A model generated the notes under the pieces. That model was not told the DNA's origin, did not search any database, and saw only the letters and a list, made by a program, of their open reading frames with translations. From Agromyces cavernae (GTDB taxonomy: Bacteria; Actinomycetota; Actinomycetes; Actinomycetales; Microbacteriaceae): 64,000 nt of DNA. Every line of letters begins with the position of its first letter. Position 1 is the first letter of the stretch. The stretch is from positions 310,001 to 374,000 of the forward strand of contig NZ_JAJNMP010000002.1 of NCBI RefSeq assembly GCF_021044935.1, read 5' to 3'. This document shows positions 1 through 8,590 of this stretch, piece after piece. The position numbers and the translations under genes were made by a program.

Positions 1-276
1 CGGCACGGTGAGCCCGAGGCCCGCGTTGCCGAATTCGGTGGCGCCGTTCGCGACCAGCCCGAGCGTGACGGCGGGGTTGATGTGCGCGCCCGACGCGTAG
101 GCGACGATGACGCCGGCGAAGACTGCGAAGCCCCAGCCGAACGTCACCATGAGGAACCCGCCGTTGAAGCCCTTCGTCTTCGCGAGGGCGACGTTCGCCA
201 CGACGCCGCAGCCGAGGAGCACCAGCATCGCCGTACCGATGAGTTCGCTGACGAACAACAATCCGAGATTGTCCAC
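1..276 (-). CDS. glpF: Aquaglyceroporin / MIP family channel (C-terminus cut by window edge)
   Basis: This is the N-terminal 92 residues of a MIP-family channel, read from a GTG start with a GGAAGG ribosome site 5 bases upstream. The first membrane helix covers about residues 6-26. The first half-helix NPA signature is visible as NPAVT at residues 67-71. MIP channels pass glycerol or small polyols across the cytoplasmic membrane. The gene is divergent from dhaK-dhaL-dhaM, so glycerol or dihydroxyacetone entry is the likely role. The second NPA motif lies outside the window, so water and glycerol selectivity cannot be judged. Confidence 0.88.
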   Translation of the reverse strand, partial: MDNLGLLFVSELIGTAMLVLLGCGVVANVALAKTKGFNGGFLMVTFGWGFAVFAGVIVAYASGAHINPAVTLGLVANGATEFGNAGLGLTVP

Positions 277-495
277 GTTGACCTTCCATCCTTATCGGTG
301 AGCCCGGTGGGCCTCGCCCAGGGGCGGAACACTGCTCACGATACTCACGGTGAACCCCCAGCGGAACGGGCGCGCGGGATTTCGCGAACACGCCCTTACG
401 CTCGACTGTCGCCCAGGCGTAGGTTGGCTGGGAGCGCTGCGTCGGGGTCGATGCACGGAGGCACGGCATCCGGCAGCCGAGCGAAAGGGATGTCC

Positions 496-1497
496 GTGAA
501 GAAGATCATCAACGATCCCAAGCGGGTCGTCGACGAGTCGGTCGCCGGGTTCGGCACGGCCCACGCCGATATCGTGCGGGTCGAGTTCGACCCCATCCAC
601 GTCGTGCGAGCCGACGCGCCGATCGCCGGAAAGGTCGGACTCGTGAGCGGCGGCGGAAGCGGACACGAGCCGCTGCACGCCGGATTCGTGGGGTTCGGCA
701 TGCTCGATGCCGCCGTGCCCGGTGCGGTGTTCACCTCGCCGACTCCCGACCCCATCCTGGCGGCGACGAAAGCCGTCGACGGCGGCGCAGGCGTGCTGCA
801 CATCGTCAAGAACTACACCGGCGACGTGCTGAACTTCGAGACGGCCGCCGACTTGGCCGCAGCCGACGGCATCGAGGTGCGCGCGGTCGTGACCAATGAC
901 GATGTCGCCGTCAAGGACTCTCTGTATACGGCGGGGCGTCGAGGCGTCGCCGGCACGGTGCTCGTCGAGAAGATCGCCGGCGCCGCCGCCGAGCGAGGAG
1001 ACTCGCTCGAGGAGGTGGCGGCCGTCGCGGAGCGTGTGAACGCGAATGCCCGCTCGATGGGCCTCGCGCTGACGCCGTGCATCGTGCCGCACGCCGGCGA
1101 GCCGAGCTTCACTCTCGCTGAAGACGAGATCGAGATTGGCATCGGCATCCACGGAGAGCCCGGCCGCGAGCGCGTCGCGCTCGAGCCGGCCGACCGGTTG
1201 GTCGAACGACTTCTCGATCCCATCCTCGAAGACCTGCCGTACACCTCGGGTGAGCGCACGCTGCTGTTCGTGAACGGCATGGGCGGAACACCCCTCGTCG
1301 AGCTCTACCTCGCCTACGGTCACGCCGCGAGCATGCTCGCCGACCGCGGCATCGAGGTCGCCCGCTCGCTCGTGGGCAACTACATCACGTCACTCGAGAT
1401 GCAGGGCATGTCGATCACCCTCCTGAAGGTCGATGACGAGATGATCGAACTCTGGGATGCCCCGGTGCAGACGGCTGCGCTTCGATGGGGTCGGTAG
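496..1497 (+). CDS. dhaK: Dihydroxyacetone kinase subunit DhaK
   Basis: DhaK binds dihydroxyacetone covalently and presents it to DhaL for phosphorylation, giving DHAP. The family signature GGGSGHEP is at residues 52-59. The substrate-binding histidine is H219 in GIHGEPG. I chose the GTG at 496 because the family normally begins with a KK(I/L)INDP stretch and GAAAGGG lies 6 bases before it. An in-frame ATG at 490 overlaps that ribosome site and is the alternative. The product has 333 residues, normal for the family. It is first in a three-gene operon with dhaL and dhaM, which indicates a PTS-dependent (phosphoprotein-fed) rather than ATP-dependent kinase. Confidence 0.95.
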   Translation: MKKIINDPKRVVDESVAGFGTAHADIVRVEFDPIHVVRADAPIAGKVGLVSGGGSGHEPLHAGFVGFGMLDAAVPGAVFTSPTPDPILAATKAVDGGAGVLHIVKNYTGDVLNFETAADLAAADGIEVRAVVTNDDVAVKDSLYTAGRRGVAGTVLVEKIAGAAAERGDSLEEVAAVAERVNANARSMGLALTPCIVPHAGEPSFTLAEDEIEIGIGIHGEPGRERVALEPADRLVERLLDPILEDLPYTSGERTLLFVNGMGGTPLVELYLAYGHAASMLADRGIEVARSLVGNYITSLEMQGMSITLLKVDDEMIELWDAPVQTAALRWGR

Positions 1498-1519
1498 GCC
1501 GGAACGGGGAGGGGACTCG

Positions 1520-2167
1520 GTGGGACTTGACATCACCTGGGCGGTGGACTGGGTACGGCGCAGCGCCGACGTCATCGCGGAACACCGCGTCGAGCTGATC
1601 ACGCTCGACCGCGAGATCGGCGATGGCGATCACGGCGAGAACATGGATCGCGGGTTCCAGGCGGTGCTGCCGAAGCTCGACGACCTGCCCGCCGGCTCCA
1701 CGCCCGGCGATGTGCTGAAGCTCGTCGCGACGACGCTCATCTCGACGGTCGGCGGCGCGGCCGGGCCGCTCTACGGCACGGCGTACCTCAAGGGCGCCGT
1801 GGCAGCCGGAGGGTCGGTATCGCTCGACGGCCCCGCGATCGCGAAGATCCTCGAGGCTGCGCGCGACGGCGTCGTGACCCGCGGCAAAGCCGAGCCGGGT
1901 GACAAGACGATGATCGATGCCTGGACGCCCGCGGTCGATGCGGCGGCGCAGGCGGCGACTTCGGGTGCCGACGCTGCCGGGGTGCTCGACGCCGCAGCTG
2001 CGGCGGCGGAGGCCGGTGCGGTGGCGACCGAGCCGCTCGTCGCGAGGAAGGGTCGTGCGAGCTACCTCGGAGAGCGTTCGGCCGGCCACCGCGATCCGGG
2101 TGCGGAATCGAGCGCGCTGCTGTTGAGGGCTGCGGCCGACGTGGCGAACGCCGCCGCGGGAGTGTGA
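1520..2167 (+). CDS. dhaL: Dihydroxyacetone kinase subunit DhaL (ADP-binding)
   Basis: DhaL holds ADP as a permanent cofactor. It is rephosphorylated by DhaM and transfers the phosphate to dihydroxyacetone on DhaK. The Mg2+-ADP ligands are visible as D30, D35 and D37 in the REIGDGDHG region, and the GGAAGPLYG loop follows near residue 80. The GTG start at 1520 is 22 bases after the dhaK stop and is preceded by GGGGAGGGG. At 215 residues it matches the family. Its stop is followed one base later by the dhaM start, so the three subunits are translated as one operon. Confidence 0.95.
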   Translation: MGLDITWAVDWVRRSADVIAEHRVELITLDREIGDGDHGENMDRGFQAVLPKLDDLPAGSTPGDVLKLVATTLISTVGGAAGPLYGTAYLKGAVAAGGSVSLDGPAIAKILEAARDGVVTRGKAEPGDKTMIDAWTPAVDAAAQAATSGADAAGVLDAAAAAAEAGAVATEPLVARKGRASYLGERSAGHRDPGAESSALLLRAAADVANAAAGV

Positions 2168-2168
2168 G

Positions 2169-2900
2169 GTGGGCGCCCCCGGCAAAGTCGGCCTGGTCTT
2201 CGTCTCGCACTCCGCCGATATCGCTCGCGGGCTGGTCGCCCTCGCCGGCCAGATGGCGCCGACGGCCGCACTCGTTGCGGCAGGTGGCACCGACGACGGG
2301 CGCATCGGCACGAGCTTCGATCTCGTGAGCGCGGGCATCGCTGAGGCGGATTCCGGCACCGGTGTCGTGGTGCTCTGCGACCTCGGATCGGCGATCCTCA
2401 CCGCCGAGACGGCGCTTGACTTCCTCGACGACGACACGCGTGCGCGCGTGCGGATCGTCGATGCACCGCTCGTCGAGGGCGGTGTCGCCGCTGCGGTGGC
2501 GGCCGAGAGCGGGGATCCGATCGACGAGGTCGTCGCAGCCGCGGAATCCGCGCGCGGCGAGCCGACGTCACCGGGCGCCGTTCCCGCGCCCGAAGCAGGG
2601 CGAGCGGAGCGCGCGCCTGACGGAGTTCGCGTGGCAGCGGCATCCGGTCATTCGCGCACCGTCACCCTCGTGAACTCCGACGGCCTGCATGCCCGGCCGG
2701 CAGCGGAACTCGTGAAACTCGCGGCGACGTTCTCGCAGCGCGTGACCGTGAACGGCGCCGATGCCAAGAGCCTGCTGGGCATCATGTCGCTCGGCCTGAC
2801 GAAAGGAGCAGAAGTCGAGATCGCGTCGAACGATCCCGATGGTGCCACGGCGGTCGATGCGATCGCCGAACTCGCGGCCTCCGGATTCGGCGAGAGCTGA
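2169..2900 (+). CDS. dhaM: DhaM phosphotransfer protein (EIIA-Man-like domain fused to HPr)
   Basis: DhaM passes phosphate from the PTS to the ADP on DhaL. Residues 1-130 form an EIIA(mannose)-type domain with the phosphohistidine at H14 in VSHSADIA. A Pro/Ala-rich linker follows. Residues 160-243 are an HPr domain whose active histidine is H174 in GLHARP. The Enzyme I-like part found in E. coli DhaM is absent, so phosphate must come from a separate Enzyme I encoded elsewhere. The GTG start is one base after the dhaL stop. The gene ends 2 bases from the convergent SDR gene. Confidence 0.93.
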   Translation: MGAPGKVGLVFVSHSADIARGLVALAGQMAPTAALVAAGGTDDGRIGTSFDLVSAGIAEADSGTGVVVLCDLGSAILTAETALDFLDDDTRARVRIVDAPLVEGGVAAAVAAESGDPIDEVVAAAESARGEPTSPGAVPAPEAGRAERAPDGVRVAAASGHSRTVTLVNSDGLHARPAAELVKLAATFSQRVTVNGADAKSLLGIMSLGLTKGAEVEIASNDPDGATAVDAIAELAASGFGES

Positions 2901-2902
2901 GC

Positions 2903-3664
2903 TCAGTTGCCGCCGGCGACGCGGATGTCGGCTCCCGATGTATAGCTCGCATCAGCAGAGAAGAGGTACGCTACCGCACCCGCGATCTCGTGCGGCTCGC
3001 CCGGGCGGCGCATGGGGATTCCGGGTGCGCGCTCATCGGATGCGTCGGGCCGACCGGCGGTCGCGTGGATCTCGGTGCGAGTGGTGCCGGGTGACACGGT
3101 GTTGACGCGCACTCCGACCGGGCCGAACTCCTTCGAGGCGCCCGTCGTGAGTGCGTTCAGCGCGGCCTTGCTCATGGCATAGGGGATGTACGTGTTCGGG
3201 GCTCCGCTCCGGGCGGCGCCCGAGGAGATGTTCACGATCGAGCCACCCGCCCCGCCGCGGTCGGTCGCCATATGTTCGATCGCCGCGCGCGTGAGCACGA
3301 TCGGAGCGAGCACGTTGACCCGGAACAACTCTTCGGATTCCTCGAGCTGCGCGTCGAGGAAACCCCCGATGATTCCGGTGATGCCCGCATTGTTCACGAG
3401 CCCGGTGACCCGCCCGAACTTCGCGATCGCCGCCGGGACGACGGTCGCCGTCGCCTCGAGGTCGGCGAGGTCGACCTTCAGCACGAGCACACGCGCACCG
3501 GATGCCGCGCACCGTCGTGCGACGGCATCCGCATCGTCGGCACGGTCGCGGTAGGTGAGCACGAGGTCGTGGCCGTCGGCTGCGAGACGTTCGGCGATCG
3601 CCGCGCCGATGCCGCGGCTGGCGCCCGTGATGATCGTGACCGGCCGTGTGGGGACATCCGTCAT
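2903..3664 (-). CDS. SDR family NAD(P)-dependent oxidoreductase
   Basis: A classical short-chain dehydrogenase of 253 residues. It shows the cofactor motif TGASRGIG (residues 13-20), NNAG (91-94), the catalytic serine near 147-148 and the Y162-x-x-x-K166 pair. The motifs predict NAD(P)H-dependent carbonyl/alcohol conversion on a small substrate. The annotation resembles FabG-type or glucose-dehydrogenase-like SDRs but the substrate is not determined. The ATG at 3664 places the nucleotide-binding fold at the N-terminus as usual, and the longer open frame upstream has no family similarity. The gene is convergent with dhaM. Confidence 0.9.
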   Translation of the reverse strand: MTDVPTRPVTIITGASRGIGAAIAERLAADGHDLVLTYRDRADDADAVARRCAASGARVLVLKVDLADLEATATVVPAAIAKFGRVTGLVNNAGITGIIGGFLDAQLEESEELFRVNVLAPIVLTRAAIEHMATDRGGAGGSIVNISSGAARSGAPNTYIPYAMSKAALNALTTGASKEFGPVGVRVNTVSPGTTRTEIHATAGRPDASDERAPGIPMRRPGEPHEIAGAVAYLFSADASYTSGADIRVAGGN

Positions 3665-3736
3665 GGTTCCACAATATGCCGCAGTGCTGGGGCCTGAAGA
3701 GTCGCATCCCGACCGGATCGCAAGTATGGTGCGGTC

Positions 3737-3910
3737 ATGTCGAAGCTCACGGAGAAGGTGAAGTCCGTATTCCGCAGGCGCCGGCCGATGACGCCAGAAG
3801 ATGCCGCTGAGGTCGCCGACTGGGTGAACGAGGGTGGCGCACCCGACCCCGAGGGGCCACCCCGGGTGATCGACCCGAAGGATGACCCGAAGCGCGGCAC
3901 GGAGCCCTGA
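3737..3910 (+). CDS. Small hypothetical protein (57 aa)
   Basis: A 57-codon frame starts at an ATG 72 bases from the divergent SDR start. The product is highly charged: a basic N-terminus with four consecutive arginines (residues 13-16), an acidic helix-prone middle and a Pro/Asp-rich tail. Codon third positions are GC-rich as in neighbouring genes. I recognise no family. The frame could be a small cytoplasmic protein; the call rests on codon bias and position only. Confidence 0.5.
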   Translation: MSKLTEKVKSVFRRRRPMTPEDAAEVADWVNEGGAPDPEGPPRVIDPKDDPKRGTEP

Positions 3911-3988
3911 TCGATGCGATCGCCTCGACGGTGAGATCAGGGACTGCCCTCTGGCCTCGGCCGCAGATTCAGGCGTACCATCGGCTCC

Positions 3989-4321
3989 ATGGCACGCGAT
4001 GCGGCGAGCCGCCCCACAGGAAACGCGTTCACGCACTTCTTCGAAAAGGTCGACGAGGCGCTGGAGCCGATCTTCGGCGCCCCTCCGATCACGGTCGAAG
4101 ATGAACCGTTGCGTGGTCCGACCGGCGAGGAGGCGTGCCCGGTCTGCGGTCACGCCATGTTCGAACATTCGTTCGATCGATCGACGTCGAACACGGTACT
4201 GATCTGTCCGACCGACGAGCGACTGCCTGAGCACGAGGTCGCCGGTCCATACGGAGAACTCGGGATGCCGGCGTCCGGCCGACGACTCGAGAAGTACGAA
4301 GAACGCCACGGGGCGGAATGA
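3989..4321 (+). CDS. Conserved-looking small protein with a CPxCG zinc-ribbon-like half site
   Basis: A 110-residue protein with CPVCGHAMFEH at residues 50-60 and one further cysteine at C73 in LICP. Three cysteines plus H55 or H60 could bind a single zinc ion. The N-terminal half is predicted helical and acidic. It follows the 57-codon frame on the same strand. No enzyme family is recognised. It could be a small zinc-bound adaptor, but that is inference. Confidence 0.65.
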   Translation: MARDAASRPTGNAFTHFFEKVDEALEPIFGAPPITVEDEPLRGPTGEEACPVCGHAMFEHSFDRSTSNTVLICPTDERLPEHEVAGPYGELGMPASGRRLEKYEERHGAE

Positions 4322-4424
4322 GCGAAGGATCCTCGGGCCGACCGCGAGGCGCGTCGGCGGGGGAGCGGTGTGCCGGCGCAGGTCACGGGCGCGTGCAACG
4401 TGCCGAGGACACGACGATTCGCGA

Positions 4425-5498
4425 TCAGCCGACGGCACGCATGAACGCACTGAGCTCGTCGGCTATGAGCTGCGGTTCCTCGAACGCGAGGAAGTGACCG
4501 CCGCGGCCGGGTGCCGAGTACTGACGGATGTCGCTGGCGGCGCGCTCGGCGATGGAGCGCGGGAAGAGCTCGAACGGCGGCTCGTGGCTCTGGGTGACGG
4601 CAACCGGAACCGTGATCCGCGGGCGCGGAGTGTTGTGCGGGTAGTCGAGGTACTGGCGGAACGACGAGCCGATGCACCCGGTGGTCCAGTAGAGCATGAG
4701 GATCGTGCAGAGACTGTCGCGGTCGAAGCGCGATTCGAGATCACCATCGCAGTCGCTCCAGGCACGGAGCTTGTCGATGATCCATGCGGCGAGTCCGGCG
4801 GGGGAGTCCTCCAGTGCGGCTGCGATCGTGTCGGGCCGAGTGCTCATGATCCAGCTGTAGCCCGAGTCCGACTCGTCGCGGTCGTCGTCGGCGTCGAGGA
4901 AGGCCTGCTCCTCGGCGGTGATCGGAGACGCGTCGAAATCGGCGGGGAAGGGACCGTGGATCACGTGGAGTCCGGCGACCTCCTGCGGGTACATGGTGGC
5001 GAGCCATCCGGATGCCGCGCCGCCGATGTCGCCGCCGAACGCGAAGTAGCGTTCGTAGCCGAGGGTTTCGGTCATGAGCGTGTGGAAGGACTCGGCGATG
5101 GCCGCACGGGTGAGCGGGCCATCGGGGAGCGCAGAGTAGAGGAATCCGGGGAGGGATGGCACGACCACGTCGACTTCGAGCAGGTCGGTGAGCGGGAGCA
5201 TCTCGACGAAGCTGCTCGGCCAGCCGTGGGCGAGCAACACCGGAGGTCGGCTCGAGTCGCGGCGCACGTGCAGGAAGTGCTGCCCACGGTCGATGAAGTG
5301 CGGGTAGGCGTTGAGGCGTGCTTCGGCGGCACGCCAATCGAACTCGTTCGCCCAGTAGTCCACGAGCGACCGCAGGTACGCCGGGTCGGCGCCGGCCTCC
5401 CAGCCGGATGCGGTCGGTGCGGTGAATCGCGTTCGTGCGAGCCGTGCCCGCAGGTCATCGAGCACATCGGGCGCTACGGAGATCGTGAAGGGTTCCAT
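4425..5498 (-). CDS. Epoxide hydrolase family protein (EHN domain, alpha/beta hydrolase)
   Basis: A 357-residue alpha/beta hydrolase with the N-terminal EHN segment typical of microsomal-type epoxide hydrolases (about residues 1-105). The oxyanion motif HGWP is at 91-94. The nucleophile is D157 in GGDIGG, an aspartate rather than serine, as expected for epoxide ring opening. The general-base histidine is H335 in GGHF. It would convert an epoxide to a diol in the cytoplasm. It lies 84 bases downstream of the serine hydrolase gene on the same strand and may be co-transcribed with it. The substrate is unknown. Confidence 0.88.
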   Translation of the reverse strand: MEPFTISVAPDVLDDLRARLARTRFTAPTASGWEAGADPAYLRSLVDYWANEFDWRAAEARLNAYPHFIDRGQHFLHVRRDSSRPPVLLAHGWPSSFVEMLPLTDLLEVDVVVPSLPGFLYSALPDGPLTRAAIAESFHTLMTETLGYERYFAFGGDIGGAASGWLATMYPQEVAGLHVIHGPFPADFDASPITAEEQAFLDADDDRDESDSGYSWIMSTRPDTIAAALEDSPAGLAAWIIDKLRAWSDCDGDLESRFDRDSLCTILMLYWTTGCIGSSFRQYLDYPHNTPRPRITVPVAVTQSHEPPFELFPRSIAERAASDIRQYSAPGRGGHFLAFEEPQLIADELSAFMRAVG

Positions 5499-5582
5499 CG
5501 CTCGACGTTATCGGCACGGCGAAGCTGGGGGCACCGGGATGCTGTTGCCTGAATCGCTGAGGTAGGGGAGTGGTGCGCCCAC

Positions 5583-6974
5583 CTAGTCTCGGATTCGGTC
5601 GCCCTCCGACGTGCGGCGGTGCACGCGGCTGTTCGTGTGGAGGTATTGCGCGGCGCCATCCCGGAAGTCGTAGATCGCGACGGTCTGAACATCCTCGAGG
5701 GGGCCGACCGGCGGCATCAGGAAGTGCGTCTCGCTGATGGGCAGGAGTTCGTACGTGATGTGGTCGGGAAGCCCCATGAACTCCGCCTGCATCGGATCGA
5801 GGGCGACCGTAAGGTGCAGCCTCGCACCCTCGGCGGTCACCTCGAACGCCGTTCCCGGACGCTCGTACACACCGACGTATCGTGACGGGTCGAGGGCGAG
5901 CCCGCGGTCTTGCTCCGGGAGCGGCGGAATGGTCACCGTGCCGAGTTCGGCGAGGATCGCGTTGAACACGTCCTTGTAGATTGCCTCACGCTGGCCGCCG
6001 TTCGTCAGGAGAACGAGCGCGAGGTCATCGTCAGGGAGGATTCGCATGCGGGCGTTCTGCCCGATGGTGCTGCCATCGTGCGCGTAGACGGTCGTGCCGA
6101 ACCAATCGCACACCACCAGGCCCAGCGCCCAATGCGGTCCGAACATGTATGGGTCGGGGACCGGCACGCGGGAGGTCATCATCTCCCGTACCGCCGCATC
6201 GGAGACGATGCGAACACCGTTGAGCGCCACGCCGCCGCTCAGGAGAACGTTGGCGAGCGCGAGGACCTCGCCGACGGTGGCGGTCACGTTGCCGCCGGGA
6301 CCGTACGAGCGCGGCAGGTACTCGATCGGAGTCGGGATCGGCCCTTCCTCCTCAGAGCGGATCAGGTGGCCGCTGGCTGTTCGGGTCGCGTCGACATCAC
6401 CGTGCCAGCTGTTCGTGGCGGTGAGCCCCATCGGGCCGAAGAGGCGCTCCCGCATGATGGCGTCCCAAGGCTTGCCGTCGAGGACCTCCATGATCCGGGC
6501 GAGGATCGCGTAACCGAGGGCAGCACTGTACCCGTGAGTGTGACCGACCGGGCTGACCTGCGGCGCGTCGGCGATCTGGGCGACCATTCGCTCATAGACG
6601 TCGGCGCCTTCGCCAGGGTCCCCGTACGCTTCCTCGATGCCGTTCGTATGGTTGAGCAGGTGCCGTGGGGTGACCCGCGCGCTCGCGTCGGGATCGGCGA
6701 CCCTGAACCTGGGTAGATAGGTGCGCACGGGCTCGTCGAGATGCACCATGCCTTCGTCGACGAGCTGCATGAACGCGAGAGCGGTCCACGTCTTCGTGAG
6801 CGACCCGCACTGGAAGACCGTGTCGGCAGCCACAGGCTCCGCGGTGCGGACGTCCTTGATCCCGTACACCAGCTCGGTGACCTCGCCGCGGTGGAGGATG
6901 CCGACGGCCGCGCCCGGCGTCGAGTACTCAGTGAATATCGCTGCGAGCCGCTCTTCCATGCGGTCCAGGTCCAT
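5583..6974 (-). CDS. Serine hydrolase, class C beta-lactamase / esterase-like
   Basis: A 463-residue member of the beta-lactamase/transpeptidase-like family. The catalytic SxxK is S58-L-T-K61. The second motif is Y149-S-A-A-L-G-Y155. No signal peptide or membrane segment is visible, so it probably acts in the cytoplasm as an esterase or peptidase rather than as a resistance enzyme. A C-terminal domain of about 100 residues follows, resembling the beta-barrel tails of EstB-like or D-aminopeptidase-like proteins. The start lies 9 bases downstream of the 85-codon gene, which indicates an operon. Confidence 0.88.
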   Translation of the reverse strand: MDLDRMEERLAAIFTEYSTPGAAVGILHRGEVTELVYGIKDVRTAEPVAADTVFQCGSLTKTWTALAFMQLVDEGMVHLDEPVRTYLPRFRVADPDASARVTPRHLLNHTNGIEEAYGDPGEGADVYERMVAQIADAPQVSPVGHTHGYSAALGYAILARIMEVLDGKPWDAIMRERLFGPMGLTATNSWHGDVDATRTASGHLIRSEEEGPIPTPIEYLPRSYGPGGNVTATVGEVLALANVLLSGGVALNGVRIVSDAAVREMMTSRVPVPDPYMFGPHWALGLVVCDWFGTTVYAHDGSTIGQNARMRILPDDDLALVLLTNGGQREAIYKDVFNAILAELGTVTIPPLPEQDRGLALDPSRYVGVYERPGTAFEVTAEGARLHLTVALDPMQAEFMGLPDHITYELLPISETHFLMPPVGPLEDVQTVAIYDFRDGAAQYLHTNSRVHRRTSEGDRIRD

Positions 6975-6983
6975 CGCACGGCC

Positions 6984-7241
6984 TCACTTGGCCAAACCGA
7001 CCGCGTTGGCGGCGTCGGCTTCGAAATACTCGGTGGTCGCCGCGGGACCGGCGTACTCCTCGAAGAACGCTCGTGCGGCGTCGAGCGAGTCGTGCACGAG
7101 CACATTCACTGCTTTCGTGCCGTCGCTGCTGGCGACCGCCAACACCCACTTCGCGCCCTTCGGAAGCCTCCCGTACGCCTTCTTCAGAGCGCCCCAGAAC
7201 AGGTCTTCGTCGGTGATGGTCGAGATCGCCATGATGTGCAT
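6984..7241 (-). CDS. Small conserved-type protein of unknown function (85 aa)
   Basis: An 85-residue protein with an ATG at 7241 and a GGAGGA ribosome site 7 bases upstream. The pattern (beta-strand, helix with LFWGALKKA, strand WVLAVASSD, strand, helix ARAFFEEY) resembles ferredoxin-like alpha/beta barrels such as the small dimeric monooxygenase or YciI group. No motif secures a function. It is first in a likely operon with the serine hydrolase and is divergent from an HTH regulator across an operator-rich 159-base region. A role in sensing or modifying the same ligand is possible but unproven. Confidence 0.72.
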   Translation of the reverse strand: MHIMAISTITDEDLFWGALKKAYGRLPKGAKWVLAVASSDGTKAVNVLVHDSLDAARAFFEEYAGPAATTEYFEADAANAVGLAK

Positions 7242-7271
7242 CGTTCGTCCTCCAATTGTTGCTGATACTTG

Positions 7272-7369
7272 AAACGCTACGTTGCGTTTGCACGGCGAGC
7301 AACGAAATGCGCCTACGATACATGTATCGTTGCGTGTGAGTGCAGCTGAATGCAACGTGGCGTTGCATT
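7272..7369. promoter_or_regulatory. Operator cluster between the 85-codon gene and the HTH regulator
   Basis: Three inverted repeats lie within 98 bases. AAACGC/GCGTTT with a 6-base centre spans 7272-7289. The perfect palindrome ACGATACATGTATCGT spans 7315-7330. AATGCAACG/CGTTGCATT with a 3-base centre spans 7349-7369. The hexamer GCAACG or its complement CGTTGC occurs five times (7280, 7299, 7328, 7352, 7361). This density is typical of an autoregulated divergent promoter. The downstream regulator is the obvious candidate ligand-binding protein. Confidence 0.72.
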
Positions 7370-7400
7370 CCTGTCGGTGAACGAAATGTGGGGAGGCGCG

Positions 7401-8318
7401 ATGGTCGGGGGCAGGCTCACCTTGGGGGAGCGGCGATCGATCGAGGCCGGCATGGCCGAGGGGCTCGGGTACGCCGAGATCGGCAGGCGGCTCGGCCGTC
7501 CGACCTCGACCATCAGCCGCGAAGTCGCTCGCAACGGCCACCGCCGGTACTCGGCCGACCAGGCGCACGATTCCGCCGCGCATCGTGTGCGCAATCGCAC
7601 CACATCTCCGCACGCGGACGAGTCGGCCGACGAGACACGTGACTTCATCGAGGAGTTCGCCGGAATGTTGGCAGCGACGGGTATGCCGCGAATGGCCTCG
7701 CGCGTATTCACCAGCCTGCTGATATCGGACGCGGGAAGCCTCACCGCAGCCGACCTCGTGCGCGGACTGCGAGTGAGCCCGGCAGCGGTGTCGAGAGCCA
7801 TCGGTTACCTCGAGGGCATGGACCTGTTGAGCAGGCAGGCTGATCACGGTCGCCGAGAACGCTACTTCATCGGCGACGACGTGTGGCTCACCGCGTTGCA
7901 CACCGACTCGACGGCGCATGCCCGCGTTGCGGACGCGGCGACGCGCGGCATCGCGATGTTCGGACCGGAGTCTCGGCCCGGTATCCGACTCGCGGCCATG
8001 GGCCGGTTCTTCGGCGGACTCACCGAACAGATCCGCGGCACCGACCTCGCCGATCCGGCCGTCGGCGACACGAAGTCGGTTCTCGCCGCGCTCGTTCACG
8101 CCCGACGCTCGCCGACCGCCGACCAACTCGCGGCCGCGCTCGGCTGGTCTACGAACCGCACCCTCGCGGCACTTGAGACGATCGAGGGACGACCGGTGCT
8201 CGCCGACCCCTTCGTCGTTCGAGGCGTGGGGGAGCGGTACACCGTGCAACCCCGCCCCGACCGGCTTTCCGCGGACCAGAGGGCTGCCTTGAGCGGAATG
8301 GATCGGCTACCCGACTAG
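7401..8318 (+). CDS. HTH transcriptional regulator: IS30-type N-terminal HTH plus winged-helix domains
   Basis: A 305-residue DNA-binding protein. Residues 5-55 look like the helix-turn-helix of IS30-family transposases (LTLGERRSIEAG, then YAEIGRRLGRPTSTISREV). Residues 77-160 resemble a GbsR/MarR-like winged helix (LRVSPAAVSRAIGYLEGMDL). A third helical segment near 225-285 (LAAALGWSTNRTLAALETI) suggests another winged helix. There is no transposase catalytic domain. I chose the ATG at 7401, which has GGGAGG 4 bases upstream. The ATG at 7350 lies inside an operator palindrome and would add 17 residues. It is divergent from the 85-codon gene and probably represses that operon and itself. Confidence 0.82.
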   Translation: MVGGRLTLGERRSIEAGMAEGLGYAEIGRRLGRPTSTISREVARNGHRRYSADQAHDSAAHRVRNRTTSPHADESADETRDFIEEFAGMLAATGMPRMASRVFTSLLISDAGSLTAADLVRGLRVSPAAVSRAIGYLEGMDLLSRQADHGRRERYFIGDDVWLTALHTDSTAHARVADAATRGIAMFGPESRPGIRLAAMGRFFGGLTEQIRGTDLADPAVGDTKSVLAALVHARRSPTADQLAAALGWSTNRTLAALETIEGRPVLADPFVVRGVGERYTVQPRPDRLSADQRAALSGMDRLPD

Positions 8319-8590
8319 GCAACGCCCGTCAGCTGGCCGGATCGTACTGGAACGCGCGCACCTCCTTCGCGACTTCGTCATCGCGTCGACTCCTCTTCGC
8401 GCTTCAGGGATCGGATCATCCTCGCGGACGTGGGTGCGGCACGCAAGGGAGCGTGCGGGGCCGCCGGCGGCGTGCGCCGACACGAGCACGTCGCCGCTTG
8501 ATGGTGAAGTCCATTGATCGATTTCCACAAAGCTCGCTCGGGCTTGAAGCGGAGCCTCCGGGTGCACGAGAGATCGCATGTCGTCGGTTG

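Noticed and set aside
82-495. Extension of dhaK upstream to position 82
   Set aside because: It runs across the glpF start and has no family similarity; the ribosome site GAAAGGG fits the start at 496.
3665-4450. Extension of the SDR gene upstream
   Set aside because: It covers two plus-strand genes and lacks similarity; the ATG at 3664 gives a standard SDR.
8319-8590. Possible gene in the 272-base gap before the MDMPI gene
   Set aside because: The minus frame at 8329-8400 reads only 24 codons between two stops and has no start; it may be the decayed tail of a gene but cannot be supported.
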